A stretch of 64,000 bases of DNA from Luteibacter flocculans (GCF_023612255.1 NZ_CP063231.1:1594001-1658000), one strand, 5' to 3'; counted from the stretch's first letter, positions 1-9,994 are shown. Translations and numbers: made by a program. Notes: a model not told the origin generated them from the sequence alone.

Positions 1-202
1 ACCCGCGGACCCGGCCGCCACGCAGGCCCAGTTGCAGGCGTTGCGCGGCCAAGTGAAGCGGCAGGACACCGAGGTCACCCAACTTAAGTCGAAGGTTGAG
101 ACGCTGGAGACCGCGTCGCAGGCCGCCCAGCGCGAGCTGGAAGAACGCGATCGGAAGATCGCCGAGCTGCGTCGACAGTTGGAGGCAGGGCAGGGCCACT
201 AG
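1..202 (+). CDS. C-terminal end of a coiled-coil protein (partial)
   Basis: An open frame enters from the left edge (frame starting at base 2) and ends at TAG 200-202. About 66 residues are visible. They are rich in Gln, Glu, Arg and Lys with heptad-like spacing of Leu/Val, ending in RQLEAGQGH, so this is a coiled-coil tail. The rest lies outside the window. It is on the same strand as fimV with a 180-bp gap, so it is probably a separate transcription unit. The family cannot be named from this piece. Confidence 0.6.
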   Translation, partial: PADPAATQAQLQALRGQVKRQDTEVTQLKSKVETLETASQAAQRELEERDRKIAELRRQLEAGQGH

Positions 203-382
203 GGGTGGACCGACATGTAAGGGGGGCGTGTACGGGCCTCGCGAACGACTTAACGTTGTCGCGTAACTATCCGTAGTCGCTATTGTTAGTTGTTGCTGGG
301 GTGCACTACAGTGGCGCCTTCGCGGCCGACCGCCCGATAGAGGCGCGCCGCCGGCATGGATTTAGTTCGGGGGAAAGCAGTA

Positions 383-2890
383 ATGAACCGTACGTTGAAG
401 CTTTCGATCATGCTGGCGCTGGCGACATGGGGCAGCCAGGCCCTGGCCCAGAATCTGGGTCCGGTCCAGATGCGCTCGACCATGGACCAACCGCTGATGG
501 CGGACATTCCGCTGACCGGCGTGTCGGGCAATCTCGACAACGTCCATGTGGCGCTGGCCTCGGAAGAAGCCTTCGCCCGCGCGGGCCTGAACCGTTCCGC
601 CCTTCCGGTGCCGCTGAGCTTTGCGGTAGCCAAGAATGCGGCAGGCCAGCCGGTGGTCCGCGTGACCTCCGCCGCGCCGGTGCGCGATACCTATCTCGAT
701 TTCCTGGTGGAAGTCTCCTCCGGCAGCAACAAGGTCGTGCGCGAAGTGACCATGCTGCTCGACCCGCCGGGCACCCCGGTGGGCGCCGCGGCGGCATCTA
801 CACCGGCAGCGCCCGCCGCACGTCCATCGCGCACCTCCGAGGTGCCTGCGCGCGTGCCGACCGCTGAAGCGTCGAAGCCGGCACGTGCCGAGCCTGCATC
901 GCGTGCCGAAGCGGTCCCGCACGCGGAGCCGGCACCGCATGCCACGGCAACACAGGGCGGTACCTATGGCCCCGTGCAGCGCGGCCAGACCCTGTCCACC
1001 ATCGCCCGCCAGCACGCCGGCGGCGCGGACATGAACCAGATGCTCGTCGCGCTGCAGAAGGCCAACCCCGATGCCTTCTACCGCGGCAACATGAATGCCT
1101 TGAAGACGGGTGCCATCCTGCGCATCCCGTCGTCCGACGAGATCCAGGCGCAAAGCGGCGCCGCCGCACTGGCCGAAGTGCGCCGGCAGAACGAGAGCTG
1201 GCGTGCGGGCACGGCGCGTGCGCCTTCGGTCGTCGCCGACGGCGCATCCACCGGAGCCGCGCAGAACGATGCGAAGGGCCCCGCGCCCAAGAGCGACCGC
1301 CTCGCCATCGTGCCGGCCAAGGAGGGCGGTGACGCTGCGTCCACGCGCGCCGGCACCAAGGGCGGCACGGGCGACACGCAGATCGCCGGTCTGCGCCAGG
1401 AACTGGCCACGTCGAAGGAAAGCGTCGCGTCCCTCAAGCAGGAAGGTGCAGAGCTGAAGTCGCGTATCGGCGAGCTTGAAGACCTGAATGCGAAGAACCA
1501 GCGTCTGCTGAGCCTCAAGGATTCCGAAATCGCCGAGCTTCAGCGCAAGCTGGCCGACGCGCAGAAGCAGGGCAGCAAACCCGCTGCCGCACCAGCCGCT
1601 GCTGCTACGGTGGCTTCCGCGACGCAGCCAGCCGCCGCGGCACCCGCACCGGTCGCGACGCCTGCACCCGCTGCCGCCGGCACGGCCGGACAGACTTCTG
1701 CTGCAACGACCGCTCCCGCACCGGGCGCTACGGTTGCCATCTCGCCACTCAAGGAACCGGCCGCAACGCCGCCGTCCGCCGCGACCCCGCCGGCTCCCGC
1801 TGCCGCGGCTCCAAAGCCCGTGGCGCCGACCCCGTCGCCCGCGCCGGTCGAGGAAGACCCGTGGTACATGCAGCCGTGGGCCTGGGGTGGCGGTGCGATT
1901 GTCATCCTGCTGTTGCTTGTCGCCGCCGTGTTCGGTCGGCGGAAGCCGAAGGCCGCGCCGGCTGTCGCGAGCAGCTCGCTGGCGGACCGCTTCGGTCAGG
2001 AACCGACGTTCGGCGAATTTGGCCACGCCGAGACGATGGATCAGGACCAGCGCGAGATCCTCGACGCGCTGGCCGAACATCCGGACGACGTGGGCCTGCA
2101 CCTGGAACTGGTGAGCCTTTACTACGGCCGTCGCGACGTCGAGCATTTCGAAGCTGCGGCGGAAGCGATGTTCGCTCACATCGCCGATCCCGAGCAGCCG
2201 GAATGGCGCGAGGTGGTGATGATGGGCGAGGATCTCGCGCCCAGCCACCCGCTGTTCGGTGGCGTACCGGTGGACGAGATCGACGAGCCGTACGAGGAAG
2301 AAGGCTATACCGCGGCCCGCTCGCACGATCCGGACGAGGTGGCAGCGCTTGAGGAGTTCGACCTCGGCAACTACGTCACCGAGCCCGAAGACGCGCGTCC
2401 TGCCGCACCGGTGCCGCAGAAGCACAGCGAATATCACTTCAACTTCGACCTGACGCCGGTTCAGCGCACCGAGGCGGAACACCGCCCGAATGCCCCGGAC
2501 GTGTTCGACGTGGACGCTCCCGAGTCGCCGTATGCCGAGCCGCACGCCACGCCGGCCTTCGGCGAGATCCTGGCGGAAGAGAAGGCGGAAGAACGCCCCA
2601 CCTGGTCGTTCGACGAAGAGCACGAAAGCGCGCCGCCGCAGCCGCCGCTGGACGCCGTGGCGTCGGTGCCGCGCTTCGACGAACCGACCTTCCCCGACGA
2701 GGAGCCGCTAACGGATCACGGTCCGGAGAGTTTCAGCGACGATCCCGTGGATACGAAGCTCGACCTTGCACGCGCCTATCTCGACATGGGCGACGAAGAA
2801 GGCGCGCGCCTGATGCTGGACGAAGTGCTGGCCGAAGGCTCGCAGATGCAGAAGGACACGGCGAAGCGCATTCTCGACGGCATCGCCTGA
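383..2890 (+). CDS. fimV: FimV/HubP family polar landmark / pilus assembly protein
   Basis: 835-aa inner-membrane protein. FimV/HubP proteins bind peptidoglycan through LysM, mark the cell pole and support type IV pilus assembly. Visible in order: signal peptide (1-22, ending ALA), FimV N-terminal region, a LysM domain at about 192-250 (starting YGPVQRGQTLSTIARQ), a coiled coil at about 334-394, a long Ala/Pro-rich linker, one membrane segment at about 500-520, a very acidic cytoplasmic part, and a C-terminal FimV motif (about 790-835; LDLARAYLDMGDEEGARLML). I chose ATG 383 over an in-frame ATG at 356 because it gives a clean signal peptide and follows a purine-rich GGGGGAAAG. It is next to truA, a common arrangement in this order of bacteria. 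Confidence 0.93.
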   Translation: MNRTLKLSIMLALATWGSQALAQNLGPVQMRSTMDQPLMADIPLTGVSGNLDNVHVALASEEAFARAGLNRSALPVPLSFAVAKNAAGQPVVRVTSAAPVRDTYLDFLVEVSSGSNKVVREVTMLLDPPGTPVGAAAASTPAAPAARPSRTSEVPARVPTAEASKPARAEPASRAEAVPHAEPAPHATATQGGTYGPVQRGQTLSTIARQHAGGADMNQMLVALQKANPDAFYRGNMNALKTGAILRIPSSDEIQAQSGAAALAEVRRQNESWRAGTARAPSVVADGASTGAAQNDAKGPAPKSDRLAIVPAKEGGDAASTRAGTKGGTGDTQIAGLRQELATSKESVASLKQEGAELKSRIGELEDLNAKNQRLLSLKDSEIAELQRKLADAQKQGSKPAAAPAAAATVASATQPAAAAPAPVATPAPAAAGTAGQTSAATTAPAPGATVAISPLKEPAATPPSAATPPAPAAAAPKPVAPTPSPAPVEEDPWYMQPWAWGGGAIVILLLLVAAVFGRRKPKAAPAVASSSLADRFGQEPTFGEFGHAETMDQDQREILDALAEHPDDVGLHLELVSLYYGRRDVEHFEAAAEAMFAHIADPEQPEWREVVMMGEDLAPSHPLFGGVPVDEIDEPYEEEGYTAARSHDPDEVAALEEFDLGNYVTEPEDARPAAPVPQKHSEYHFNFDLTPVQRTEAEHRPNAPDVFDVDAPESPYAEPHATPAFGEILAEEKAEERPTWSFDEEHESAPPQPPLDAVASVPRFDEPTFPDEEPLTDHGPESFSDDPVDTKLDLARAYLDMGDEEGARLMLDEVLAEGSQMQKDTAKRILDGIA

Positions 2891-2927
2891 TCCAACGCAG
2901 CTCCTAAGGTAGCGGCTCGCAAAACAG

Positions 2928-2966
2928 ACCCGGCGTGGGACCGATGTCCTCGCCGGGTTTTTCGTT
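2928..2966 (+). terminator. Rho-independent terminator of fimV
   Basis: An 8-bp stem ACCCGGCG (2928-2935) / CGCCGGGT (2951-2958) with a 15-nt loop runs into TTTTTCGTTT. It starts 37 bp after the fimV stop. Confidence 0.75.
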
Positions 2967-3047
2967 TCTGCAGCGTGTTCAATGCGGCGACGCAAAGCGC
3001 AGCGTTACTTGGCGGGCTCCCGCCAGCTGTTGGAGGCTGTTGTTATC

Positions 3048-3627
3048 CCCAATCGCCAACAGGCTGGCTCCCACCGCACCCCCGCGGGAGCCAGCCTGCT
3101 GTCGATAAGGGACGGATGAGCCCCAACTTGGTGAGAGCCAGCCTGCTGTCGATAAGGGACGGATGAGTCCCCGCTTGGTGGGAGCCAGCCTGCTGGCGAT
3201 AAGGGACGGATGAGCCCCGGCATGGTGGGAGCCAGCCTGCTGGCGATAAGGGACAGGCGAGCCCCAGCTTGGTGGGAGCCAGCCTGCTGGCGATAAGGGA
3301 CAGACGAGCCCCAACTTGGTGAGAGCCAGCCTGCTGGCGATAAGGGACGGATGAGCCCCAACGTGGTGGGAGCCAGCCTGCTGGCGATAAGGGACGGATG
3401 AGCCCCAACGTGGTGGGAGCCAGCCTGCTGGCGATAAGGGACAGACGAGCCCCAACTTGGTGAGAGCCAGCCTGCTGGCGATAAGGGACGGATGAGCCCC
3501 AACGTGGTGAGAGCCAGCCTGCTGGCGATAAGGGACGGATGAGCCCCAACGTGGTGAGAGCCAGCCTGCTGGCGATAAGGGACGGATGAGCCCCCGCTTG
3601 GTGGGAGCCAGCCTGCTGGCGATTAAG
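3048..3627 (+). repeat. 47-bp tandem array of REP-like elements, with one inverted copy in front
   Basis: From 3084 to 3600 a 47-bp unit repeats head to tail eleven times, with a twelfth partial unit at 3601-3627. The core is GGGAGCCAGCCTGCTGGCGA, which holds the imperfect palindrome CCAGC-CT-GCTGG, followed by TAAGGGAC(G/A)GATGAGCCCC and a variable stretch ending in TTGGT/GTGGT. Period is exactly 47 bp; copies differ by a few substitutions. An inverted copy lies at about 3048-3075. The same core occurs singly or in pairs at 16.3-16.5, 25.3 and (as a variant) 30.7 kb. The rest of the gene-free stretch 2891-3800 holds the fimV terminator and about 170 bp before truA in which I see no clear feature. 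Confidence 0.92.
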
Positions 3628-3800
3628 CATAGGTAGTCCTTCGCCTTACATATAACGCGGCAGCGCCGCGCTGGGTCGCAACGCCGTCACGCACCTAACC
3701 CGACCTGCCAGCACGACGCTACCGGTCCGGGTGCATCCAAAAGGCCCGTGCTGACGTACGGGTGGTACCCTTTCCGGTTTCCGCACCATCCTGAACCTTC

Positions 3801-4568
3801 ATGCGCATCGCCCTAGGCGTCGAATACGACGGCACCGATTTCCTCGGCTGGCAGCGGCTGAGCCACGCGACCACCGTGCAGGGCGCGCTCGAAAAAGCGC
3901 TCAGCTTTGTCGCGCACGGCCCGGTGGAAGTCACGGCCTCCGGGCGTACGGATGCCGGGGTTCACGGACGCTGCCAAGTGGTGCATTTCGACACCGACGT
4001 GGTGCGCGACATGCGCGGTTGGATTCTCGGTGCGTGCTCCAATCTGCCACACAGTGTGGCGGTGACCTGGGCGCAACCGGTGGCCGACGACTTTCACGCA
4101 CGCTTTTCCGCGCGTGCGAGGCGGTATCGCTATCGCATCCTCCCGCGTTTCGTGCGCCCCGCGCTCGATGCCCGCTTCGTCGCATGGGAACGTCGCGCGC
4201 TCGACGTCGATGCCATGCACGAGGCAGCGCAGGCGATCGTCGGCGAACACGATTTCTCGGCCTTCCGTGCCATTTCCTGCCAGGCCGCACACGCGCGACG
4301 CAACGTGCGTTCGATTCGCGTGTTCCGTGACGACATCCATGTCGTCGTCGAGATCGAAGCCAACGCCTTCCTCCACCATATGGTGCGCAACATCGTCGGA
4401 TCGCTGCTGCCCATCGGCCGCGGCGAACAGCCGGTCGGCTGGATGGCCGAATTGCTGGCGGGGCGCGACCGCGAGGTCGCTGGCGCCACTGCGCCGGCCG
4501 AAGGGTTGACCTTCATCGGCCCGCTTTACGAAGCGCACTGGGGTCTGCCGAAGGAAGTGACGCTATGA
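3801..4568 (+). CDS. truA: tRNA pseudouridine(38-40) synthase TruA
   Basis: 255 aa, the usual TruA length. It converts uridines 38-40 of the tRNA anticodon stem-loop to pseudouridine. The N-terminal [17 protein letters not shown] and the catalytic motif GRTDAGVHG (Asp51 as nucleophile) are clear, as is a later HHMVRNIVG motif. It starts the run truA-trpF-trpB-trpA-accD. Its stop overlaps the trpF start (ATGA), so translation of the two is probably coupled. truA next to trpF is standard in many gammaproteobacteria. Confidence 0.97.
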   Translation: MRIALGVEYDGTDFLGWQRLSHATTVQGALEKALSFVAHGPVEVTASGRTDAGVHGRCQVVHFDTDVVRDMRGWILGACSNLPHSVAVTWAQPVADDFHARFSARARRYRYRILPRFVRPALDARFVAWERRALDVDAMHEAAQAIVGEHDFSAFRAISCQAAHARRNVRSIRVFRDDIHVVVEIEANAFLHHMVRNIVGSLLPIGRGEQPVGWMAELLAGRDREVAGATAPAEGLTFIGPLYEAHWGLPKEVTL

Positions 4569-5188
4569 CCCGGATCAAGTGCTGTGGGCTCACGCGCGTG
4601 GACGACGTGCAGCTTGCTGCGCGACTCGGTGCCGACGCAGTGGGCTTTGTCCTGACCCGCAAGAGCAAGCGCTTCGTCGATCCCGAAGCCGCCGCCCGCC
4701 TGCGCGATGCCGTGCCGCCCTTCGTGAGCGTGGTGGCGCTGGTGATGGACGATGAGCCCGCCTACGTGGCGGAAGTTGTTCGTGTGCTGCGCCCGGACAT
4801 GCTGCAGTTCCATGGCATGGAAACCGCGGCCCAATGCGCGGCATACGGCGTGCGCTGGTTGAAGGCGATTGCCATGGGCGAGGGTGAGCGCGCCCTTGCC
4901 AGGCTTCGCGACTACCCCGGTGCGGCCGGGCTCCTGCTCGACGGGCACGGGCTGGGCGAGCAGGGCGGCAGCGGCCAGCGCTTCGACTGGTCGCTGATGC
5001 CGCAGGATCTTGCGCAACCGCTGGTGCTCGCAGGCGGGCTTACGCCTGCCAACGTCGCCGAGGCCATCCGGGTCGCCCGGCCCTGGGCGGTGGACGTCTC
5101 CAGCGGTATCGAGTCGTCGCCGGGCATCAAGGATCGGGATAAGATGGAACGCTTCATTTCCGCCGTACGCGCCGTCCCCAGCGTGTAA
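4565..5188 (+). CDS. trpF: Phosphoribosylanthranilate isomerase TrpF
   Basis: 207-aa TIM-barrel enzyme of tryptophan synthesis. It carries out the Amadori rearrangement of N-(5-phosphoribosyl)anthranilate to the carboxyphenylamino-deoxyribulose phosphate. Visible: N-terminal [12 protein letters not shown] with the general-base Cys, [13 protein letters not shown], and the phosphate-binding [10 protein letters not shown] and DVSSGIE near the C-terminus. It begins inside truA (ATGA) and sits 28 bp before trpB. The indole-glycerol phosphate and anthranilate steps of the pathway are not in this window. Confidence 0.97.
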   Translation: MTRIKCCGLTRVDDVQLAARLGADAVGFVLTRKSKRFVDPEAAARLRDAVPPFVSVVALVMDDEPAYVAEVVRVLRPDMLQFHGMETAAQCAAYGVRWLKAIAMGEGERALARLRDYPGAAGLLLDGHGLGEQGGSGQRFDWSLMPQDLAQPLVLAGGLTPANVAEAIRVARPWAVDVSSGIESSPGIKDRDKMERFISAVRAVPSV

Positions 5189-5216
5189 CGCAGCTTTCAG
5201 CAGGTACGAGACACAC

Positions 5217-6428
5217 ATGACCGAGATCGCGGATTTTCACGCCTGGCCCGACGCCCATGGGCGCTTCGGTGACTTCGGCGGCATCTATGTGGCCGAAACG
5301 CTCATGGAGCCCCTCGCGGAACTGACCGCGGCCTATGAGTCGCTGCGCAAGGATCCGGCGTTCATCGCCGAGCTCGATCGCGACCTCAAGTACTACGTCG
5401 GTCGGCCCAGCCCGGTCTACCACGCCGAGCGCCTGTCGAAGCACGTCGGCGGCGCGCGTATCGTGCTGAAGCGCGAAGACCTGAACCATACCGGCGCGCA
5501 CAAGATCAACAACACCGTGGGGCAGGCGCTCGTCGCGCGGCACATGGGCAAGACCCGGATCATCGCCGAGACCGGTGCGGGCCAGCACGGCGTGGCCAGT
5601 GCCACCGTCGCGGCACGGCTCGGGCTGAAATGCGTGGTCTACATGGGCGCGGTAGACATCGAGCGGCAGAAGATCAACGTCTATCGCATGCGCCTGCTGG
5701 GCGCCGAGGTCGTGCCAGTCACCTCCGGGTCGAAGACCTTGAAGGATGCGCTCAACGAGGCCATGCGCGACTGGGTCACCAACGTCGCCGACACGTTCTA
5801 CATCATCGGCACCGTGGCCGGCCCGCATCCGTATCCGCAGATGGTGCGCGACTTCAACGCCATCGTCGGTCGCGAGGCGCGTGCGCAGACGCTCGAGCAG
5901 TTCGGCCGCCTTCCCGACGTCATCACGGCGTGCGTCGGCGGCGGTTCGAACGCCATCGGCCTGTTCCATGCGTTCCTCAACGATCGCGAGGTCCGCATCG
6001 TCGGTGCCGAGGCCGCGGGCGATGGCATCGAGACCGGCCGTCACGCCGCGTCCCTCGCCGCCGGCAAGCCGGGCGTGCTCCATGGCAATCGCACCTATGT
6101 GCTGTCGGATGCCAACGGGCAGATCGTGGAAACGCATTCCGTCTCGGCCGGCCTGGACTATCCCGGCGTCGGACCGGAGCATGCATTCCTGAAGGACGCC
6201 GGCCGCGCCGAATACGTCGGTATCACCGACGACGAAGCCCTGGAAGCCTTCCATCTCCTGGCGCGCACCGAGGGTATCCTCGCCGCGCTGGAATCGAGCC
6301 ACGCCATCGCCCAGGCGATCAAGCTGGCCCGTGAACTGCCGAAGGACGGCCTGGTTCTTGTCAATCTCTCCGGACGTGGCGACAAGGACGTGCATACCAT
6401 CGCTGCGCGTGAAGGAATCGAACTCTGA
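5217..6428 (+). CDS. trpB: Tryptophan synthase beta chain
   Basis: 403 aa. This PLP enzyme joins indole and serine to make tryptophan, in an alpha2-beta2 complex with TrpA. The PLP lysine is Lys96 in HTGAHKINN. Also visible are [10 protein letters not shown] and the phosphate-binding GGGSNAIG. The frame is open upstream to 5010, but ATG 5217 gives the normal N-terminus and lies in the trpF-trpB gap. The stop overlaps the trpA start by one base (TGATG), which fits coupled synthesis of the two subunits. Confidence 0.98.
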   Translation: MTEIADFHAWPDAHGRFGDFGGIYVAETLMEPLAELTAAYESLRKDPAFIAELDRDLKYYVGRPSPVYHAERLSKHVGGARIVLKREDLNHTGAHKINNTVGQALVARHMGKTRIIAETGAGQHGVASATVAARLGLKCVVYMGAVDIERQKINVYRMRLLGAEVVPVTSGSKTLKDALNEAMRDWVTNVADTFYIIGTVAGPHPYPQMVRDFNAIVGREARAQTLEQFGRLPDVITACVGGGSNAIGLFHAFLNDREVRIVGAEAAGDGIETGRHAASLAAGKPGVLHGNRTYVLSDANGQIVETHSVSAGLDYPGVGPEHAFLKDAGRAEYVGITDDEALEAFHLLARTEGILAALESSHAIAQAIKLARELPKDGLVLVNLSGRGDKDVHTIAAREGIEL

Positions 6429-7228
6429 TGAGCCGCATCGAACGCCGCTTCGCGACGCTGAAGGCCGCCGGGCGCACCGGCTTGATCCCCTTCGTGACAG
6501 CCGGCGATCCGTCGCCCGACCACGTGGTGCCGCTGCTGCACGGCCTCGTTGCTGCCGGCGCCGATCTGATCGAGCTGGGCGTGCCGTTTTCTGATCCGAT
6601 GGCCGACGGCCCGGTGATCCAGCACGCGAGCGAGCGCGCTCTTGCCCACGGTGTGGGCCTGTCCAACGTGCTGGCCTGGGTCGCTGCCTTCCGTGAGACC
6701 GACGCTGAGACCCCCATCGTCCTGATGGGTTATCTCAATCCGGTGGAAATGTACGGTTACGCGGCATTCGCCGAAGATGCCGTCGAAGCCGGGGTCGATG
6801 GCATCCTGATGGTGGATTGCCCGCTCGAGGAGTCGCACGTGCTGGACGCACTCCGCACGGCGGGGCTCGACCAGATTCTGCTCGCCTCGCCGACCACGGC
6901 CGAGAGCCGCCTGGCGCGGCTTTGCGAGGCCGCTTCGGGCTTCCTGTACTATGTCTCGTTCGCCGGCATCACGGGGGCGGCGCAGTTGAGTACCGCGAAC
7001 ATCGCCGAGCGCGTCGCGGATATTCGTTCCCGTGCCAAGGCGCCGGTAGCGGTGGGCTTTGGGGTTCGCGACGCGGCAAGCGCCCGTGCCATTGGCGAGT
7101 TCGCCGATGCCGTGGTGATTGGCAGTGCGTTGGTCGATCGCCTTGCCGGTGCCGGCTCCGCCGAAGAGGCCGTCGGCAGGGCCCGCGAATTCCTCGCGCC
7201 GATCCGCGCTGCGCTCGACGCGCGCTGA
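6428..7228 (+). CDS. trpA: Tryptophan synthase alpha chain
   Basis: 266 aa TIM barrel. It cleaves indole-3-glycerol phosphate to indole, which passes to TrpB. Visible: [10 protein letters not shown], the catalytic Glu in [17 protein letters not shown] and the catalytic Asp in [11 protein letters not shown], plus [13 protein letters not shown] and VGFGVRD in the phosphate site. The start overlaps the trpB stop. accD follows after 38 bp. Confidence 0.98.
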   Translation: MSRIERRFATLKAAGRTGLIPFVTAGDPSPDHVVPLLHGLVAAGADLIELGVPFSDPMADGPVIQHASERALAHGVGLSNVLAWVAAFRETDAETPIVLMGYLNPVEMYGYAAFAEDAVEAGVDGILMVDCPLEESHVLDALRTAGLDQILLASPTTAESRLARLCEAASGFLYYVSFAGITGAAQLSTANIAERVADIRSRAKAPVAVGFGVRDAASARAIGEFADAVVIGSALVDRLAGAGSAEEAVGRAREFLAPIRAALDAR

Positions 7229-7266
7229 GCGGACCTCGCGGTCGTACAGATACTCGGAGAGACACG

Positions 7267-8139
7267 ATGAACTGGCTGCAGAAAATCATGACGCCGAAGA
7301 CCCGCGCTCCTGCCGCGGCCGGCGGCAAGGGCAAGGTGCCCGAGGGCGTGTGGGAGAAGTGTGCCGGTTGCGGCACGGTCCTCTACAAGCCGGAGCTCGA
7401 GAAGTCGCTGATGGTCTGCCCCAAGTGCGGCCATCACCACGCCATTTCGGCTCGTGCGCGCTTGGCGGCTTTCTTCGACGAAGGGAGTACTACCGAGCTG
7501 TGGCCGAAGATGGAAGCGGTCGATGCGCTGAAGTTCAAGGATCAGAAGAAGTACAAGGACCGCGTCGCCGCCGCGCAGAAGAACACCGGCGAGAAGGACG
7601 CGCTGATCGCAATGTCCGGTCGCCTGCTCGATCGCCCGTTGGTTTCGGTCGCCTTCGAGTTCTCTTTCATGGGCGGTTCGATGGGTTCGGTGGTCGGCGA
7701 GAAGTTTGCCCGTGCCGCCGAAAAAGCCCTGGCCGAGAAGAGCGCGCTCGTGTGCTTCTCCGCTACCGGCGGTGCACGCATGCAGGAAGGTCTGTTCTCG
7801 CTGATGCAGATGGCGAAGACCTCGGCTGCGCTTGCGCGCATGCGCGATGCGGGCGTGCCGTACATCTCGGTGCTCACGCATCCCACGACCGGCGGTGTGT
7901 CGGCAAGTCTGGGCATGCTGGGCGATCTCAACGTGGCCGAACCGAAGGCGCTGATCGGCTTCGCCGGCCCGCGCGTCATCGAACAGACCGTGCGCGAAAC
8001 GCTGCCGGAAGGCTTCCAGCGTTCGGAGTTCCTCGTGGACCACGGCGCGGTGGACGTGATCGTCGATCGTCGCGAGATGCGCGAGAAGCTGGGCTCCGTG
8101 CTCGGCATTCTGCAGAAAGCGCCGCGCGCCGCGGCGTAA
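7267..8139 (+). CDS. accD: Acetyl-CoA carboxylase carboxyltransferase subunit beta
   Basis: 290 aa. With AccA it transfers the carboxyl group from biotin to acetyl-CoA, making malonyl-CoA for fatty acid synthesis. A four-Cys zinc finger is present (CAGC ... CPKC, residues about 34-57), followed by the crotonase-like carboxyltransferase core with [12 protein letters not shown] and [14 protein letters not shown] 7267 follows GGAGAGACACG. The trpA-accD order is conserved in xanthomonads. The gene ends at a hairpin shared with the convergent PAP2 gene. Confidence 0.97.
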   Translation: MNWLQKIMTPKTRAPAAAGGKGKVPEGVWEKCAGCGTVLYKPELEKSLMVCPKCGHHHAISARARLAAFFDEGSTTELWPKMEAVDALKFKDQKKYKDRVAAAQKNTGEKDALIAMSGRLLDRPLVSVAFEFSFMGGSMGSVVGEKFARAAEKALAEKSALVCFSATGGARMQEGLFSLMQMAKTSAALARMRDAGVPYISVLTHPTTGGVSASLGMLGDLNVAEPKALIGFAGPRVIEQTVRETLPEGFQRSEFLVDHGAVDVIVDRREMREKLGSVLGILQKAPRAAA

Positions 8140-8148
8140 ACCCTGCAA

Positions 8149-8173
8149 ACGGTGCCGGCATCGCCGGCACCGT
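8149..8173. terminator. Hairpin between convergent accD and PAP2 genes
   Basis: An 11-bp perfect stem ACGGTGCCGGC / GCCGGCACCGT with a 3-nt loop. It has no good T-run on either side, so it may act as a transcript-end barrier or a weak bidirectional terminator. Confidence 0.5.
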
Positions 8174-8177
8174 CGAA

Positions 8178-8720
8178 TCAGAGCAGGATGCGCTCCGCCC
8201 AGAGCGAGAGCGCACCCAGGCCGCCCCCAATGGCCGTGGCGGCAAGCACGTCACTCGGATAGTGCAGCCCCAGCACCACGCGCGATGCGCCGACCAGGGC
8301 GGCAAAACCCACGAGAAACGGTGCCAGCACGGGGTAGTGCGCCACGGCCACGACCGTGAACGACACGGCCTGAAGCGTGTGTCCGGACGGAAAACTGAAT
8401 TCGTCGAGCGGCGGCACGTGGGCAATCACACCTGGGCACGTGCGGAACGGGCGAGGGCGTCGCGTCCAGCGCTTGAGCACGCGGTACAGCGTGAGGGCGG
8501 TGAGCCCGGTGATCGCCATCTGCACGGCCACAGCCACGCCGTGCCAGCCACCGACCAGCGCGATGACGCTCATCAACGCGTACCAGAACACCCCGTCGCC
8601 AAGGCGGCTGATGATGCCGAAGAAGACGCCGATGGCGCGACGCGCGCCCCACCGGTTGGCGGCGACGCACACGCGTCGATCGAGGTTCGCCCTACGCGGC
8701 GACGGCGGTGCTGCGCTCAT
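8178..8720 (-). CDS. PAP2 family phosphatase (lipid phosphatase-like membrane protein)
   Basis: 180 aa, about four hydrophobic segments. The three phosphatase motifs of the PAP2 superfamily are complete: KRWTRRPRP (83-91), FPSGH (110-114) and SRVVLGLHYPSD (146-157). Members remove phosphate from lipid phosphates such as undecaprenyl diphosphate or phosphatidic acid at the membrane; which substrate is used here is not visible. ATG 8720 has AGGAG upstream and lies inside the 3' end of the glycosyltransferase gene (29-bp overlap), so the two are translated from one mRNA. The larger open frame (to 8948) is mostly a shadow of that gene. Confidence 0.85.
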   Translation of the reverse strand: MSAAPPSPRRANLDRRVCVAANRWGARRAIGVFFGIISRLGDGVFWYALMSVIALVGGWHGVAVAVQMAITGLTALTLYRVLKRWTRRPRPFRTCPGVIAHVPPLDEFSFPSGHTLQAVSFTVVAVAHYPVLAPFLVGFAALVGASRVVLGLHYPSDVLAATAIGGGLGALSLWAERILL

Positions 8721-9852
8721 GGACGTGCTCCTCGCTGAGCGATTGCATGATCGATTCGAAGGCGGCGATGACGGAGTCCGGCGAAAGACCGGCGACCGAA
8801 GCGCGGGCTGCAGCGCCCATGGTGGCGCGAACGATCGCGTCGGCGCCCAAGGCCGCGGCCCGTTCGACCAGCCCGCCTTCGTTACCCGGCGCGACACGGA
8901 TGCCGTTCTGTCCGTTGTGAATGAACTCGCGTGCGGCCGCTTCCGCATAGGCCACGACCGGCAGCCCCGAGGCCATGGCTTCGAGCACCACGTTGCCGAA
9001 GGTCTCGGTGAGGCTGGGGAAGACGAACATATCGGCGCTGGCGTAGTAGGCGGCCAGCTCGTCGCCGCGGCGGGTGCCGGCGAAGATGACGTCGGGATGC
9101 GCGGCTTCCAGTGCCGCGCGACCCGGGCCGTCGCCCACGATCACGCAACGTGCCTCGGGCACGCGGCGGGCGAGGGCGCGGTAGGCGTCGATCACCACGT
9201 GCAGGTTTTTCTCCGGCGCCACGCGTCCCACGCTCAGCACCACCGGTGTATCGGCCGACACACCCCACGATGCGCGCAGACTTTCGTCCCGACGCTGCGG
9301 GTGGAAGCGCATCGTGTCCACCGCGCGGCGCAGCACGCGCACGTCTTGCACGCCCAGTTCGTTGAGTTCGCCCGCGAGCTGTCCGGTCGGGACCAGGGTG
9401 GTCTGCGCACGGCGATGGAAACGCGTGAGGTAGTGGCGCACCAGCGGGGTCAAGGCGCCGAAGCCGTAATGCCCCACGTAGAAATCGAAACGGGTGTGGA
9501 AGCCGGTGGCGACGGGGATGCCGAGGCGGCGCGCGGCGCTGACCGCGCTCCAGCCGAGCGGGCCCTCGGTGGCGACATAGATGGCATCCGGTCGGTCCGA
9601 GCGCCAGCGGCGCTCGATGCGGAAGCGCGACGGCATGCCGAAACGCAGGCCGCTGTAGCGTGGCACCGCCGCGCCTTCGACGGCGAGCACGTCCATGCCT
9701 GCATCGGCCGCGTGCGGCGTATCGGGGTGGATCGGGCGGATGAGATCGACGGAGTGGCCGCGGCGGAGCATGCCGCGCGCAAGGGACTGGACGGTGAGCG
9801 CGACGCCGTTGACGTCGGGTGCGTAGGTCTCGGTAACGATGCCCACTCGCAT
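8692..9852 (-). CDS. GT4-type glycosyltransferase (MgtA-like, nucleotide-sugar dependent)
   Basis: 386 aa with a GT-B fold. N-terminal MRVGIVTETYAPDVNGVA and the C-terminal donor-binding region VGRVAPEKN and FPSLTETFGNVVLEAM (E-x7-E motif) are those of GDP-mannose/UDP-sugar dependent alpha-glycosyltransferases that modify lipids. ATG 9852 has AGGGG ten bases upstream and starts at the family's conserved N-terminus; the 30 bases before it in frame add no homology. With the overlapping PAP2 phosphatase this suggests a glycolipid or polyprenyl-phosphate step. It is divergent from gltX across about 140 bp that must carry both promoters. Confidence 0.85.
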   Translation of the reverse strand: MRVGIVTETYAPDVNGVALTVQSLARGMLRRGHSVDLIRPIHPDTPHAADAGMDVLAVEGAAVPRYSGLRFGMPSRFRIERRWRSDRPDAIYVATEGPLGWSAVSAARRLGIPVATGFHTRFDFYVGHYGFGALTPLVRHYLTRFHRRAQTTLVPTGQLAGELNELGVQDVRVLRRAVDTMRFHPQRRDESLRASWGVSADTPVVLSVGRVAPEKNLHVVIDAYRALARRVPEARCVIVGDGPGRAALEAAHPDVIFAGTRRGDELAAYYASADMFVFPSLTETFGNVVLEAMASGLPVVAYAEAAAREFIHNGQNGIRVAPGNEGGLVERAAALGADAIVRATMGAAARASVAGLSPDSVIAAFESIMQSLSEEHVHERSTAVAA

Positions 9853-9994
9853 GGTGGTGCCCCTATGGCCGGGTTGGCTCATCGTCGATGGTGGGCATGT
9901 CGCCGCCGTGATCGGCGCATGACAGGGGTATGACGGAGCCGGTGCGAGCCGGATCGGTTAAAATCGGCCGCTTGTCCCAGCGATGACCCCCACG

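Noticed and set aside
362-2623. 753-aa frame antisense to fimV
   Set aside because: Same shadow effect; low-complexity Arg/Gly/Cys runs mirror the Ala/Pro-rich FimV linker.
3084-3627. Possible CRISPR array
   Set aside because: Units are contiguous and nearly identical over their whole 47 bp; there are no unique spacers and no cas genes.
2979-3630. Three overlapping minus-strand frames with repeated SLIASRLAPTKLG-like peptides
   Set aside because: They are the 47-bp DNA array read in three frames (47 is not a multiple of 3, so the same peptides rotate). No ribosome site, and the peptides follow the DNA repeat.
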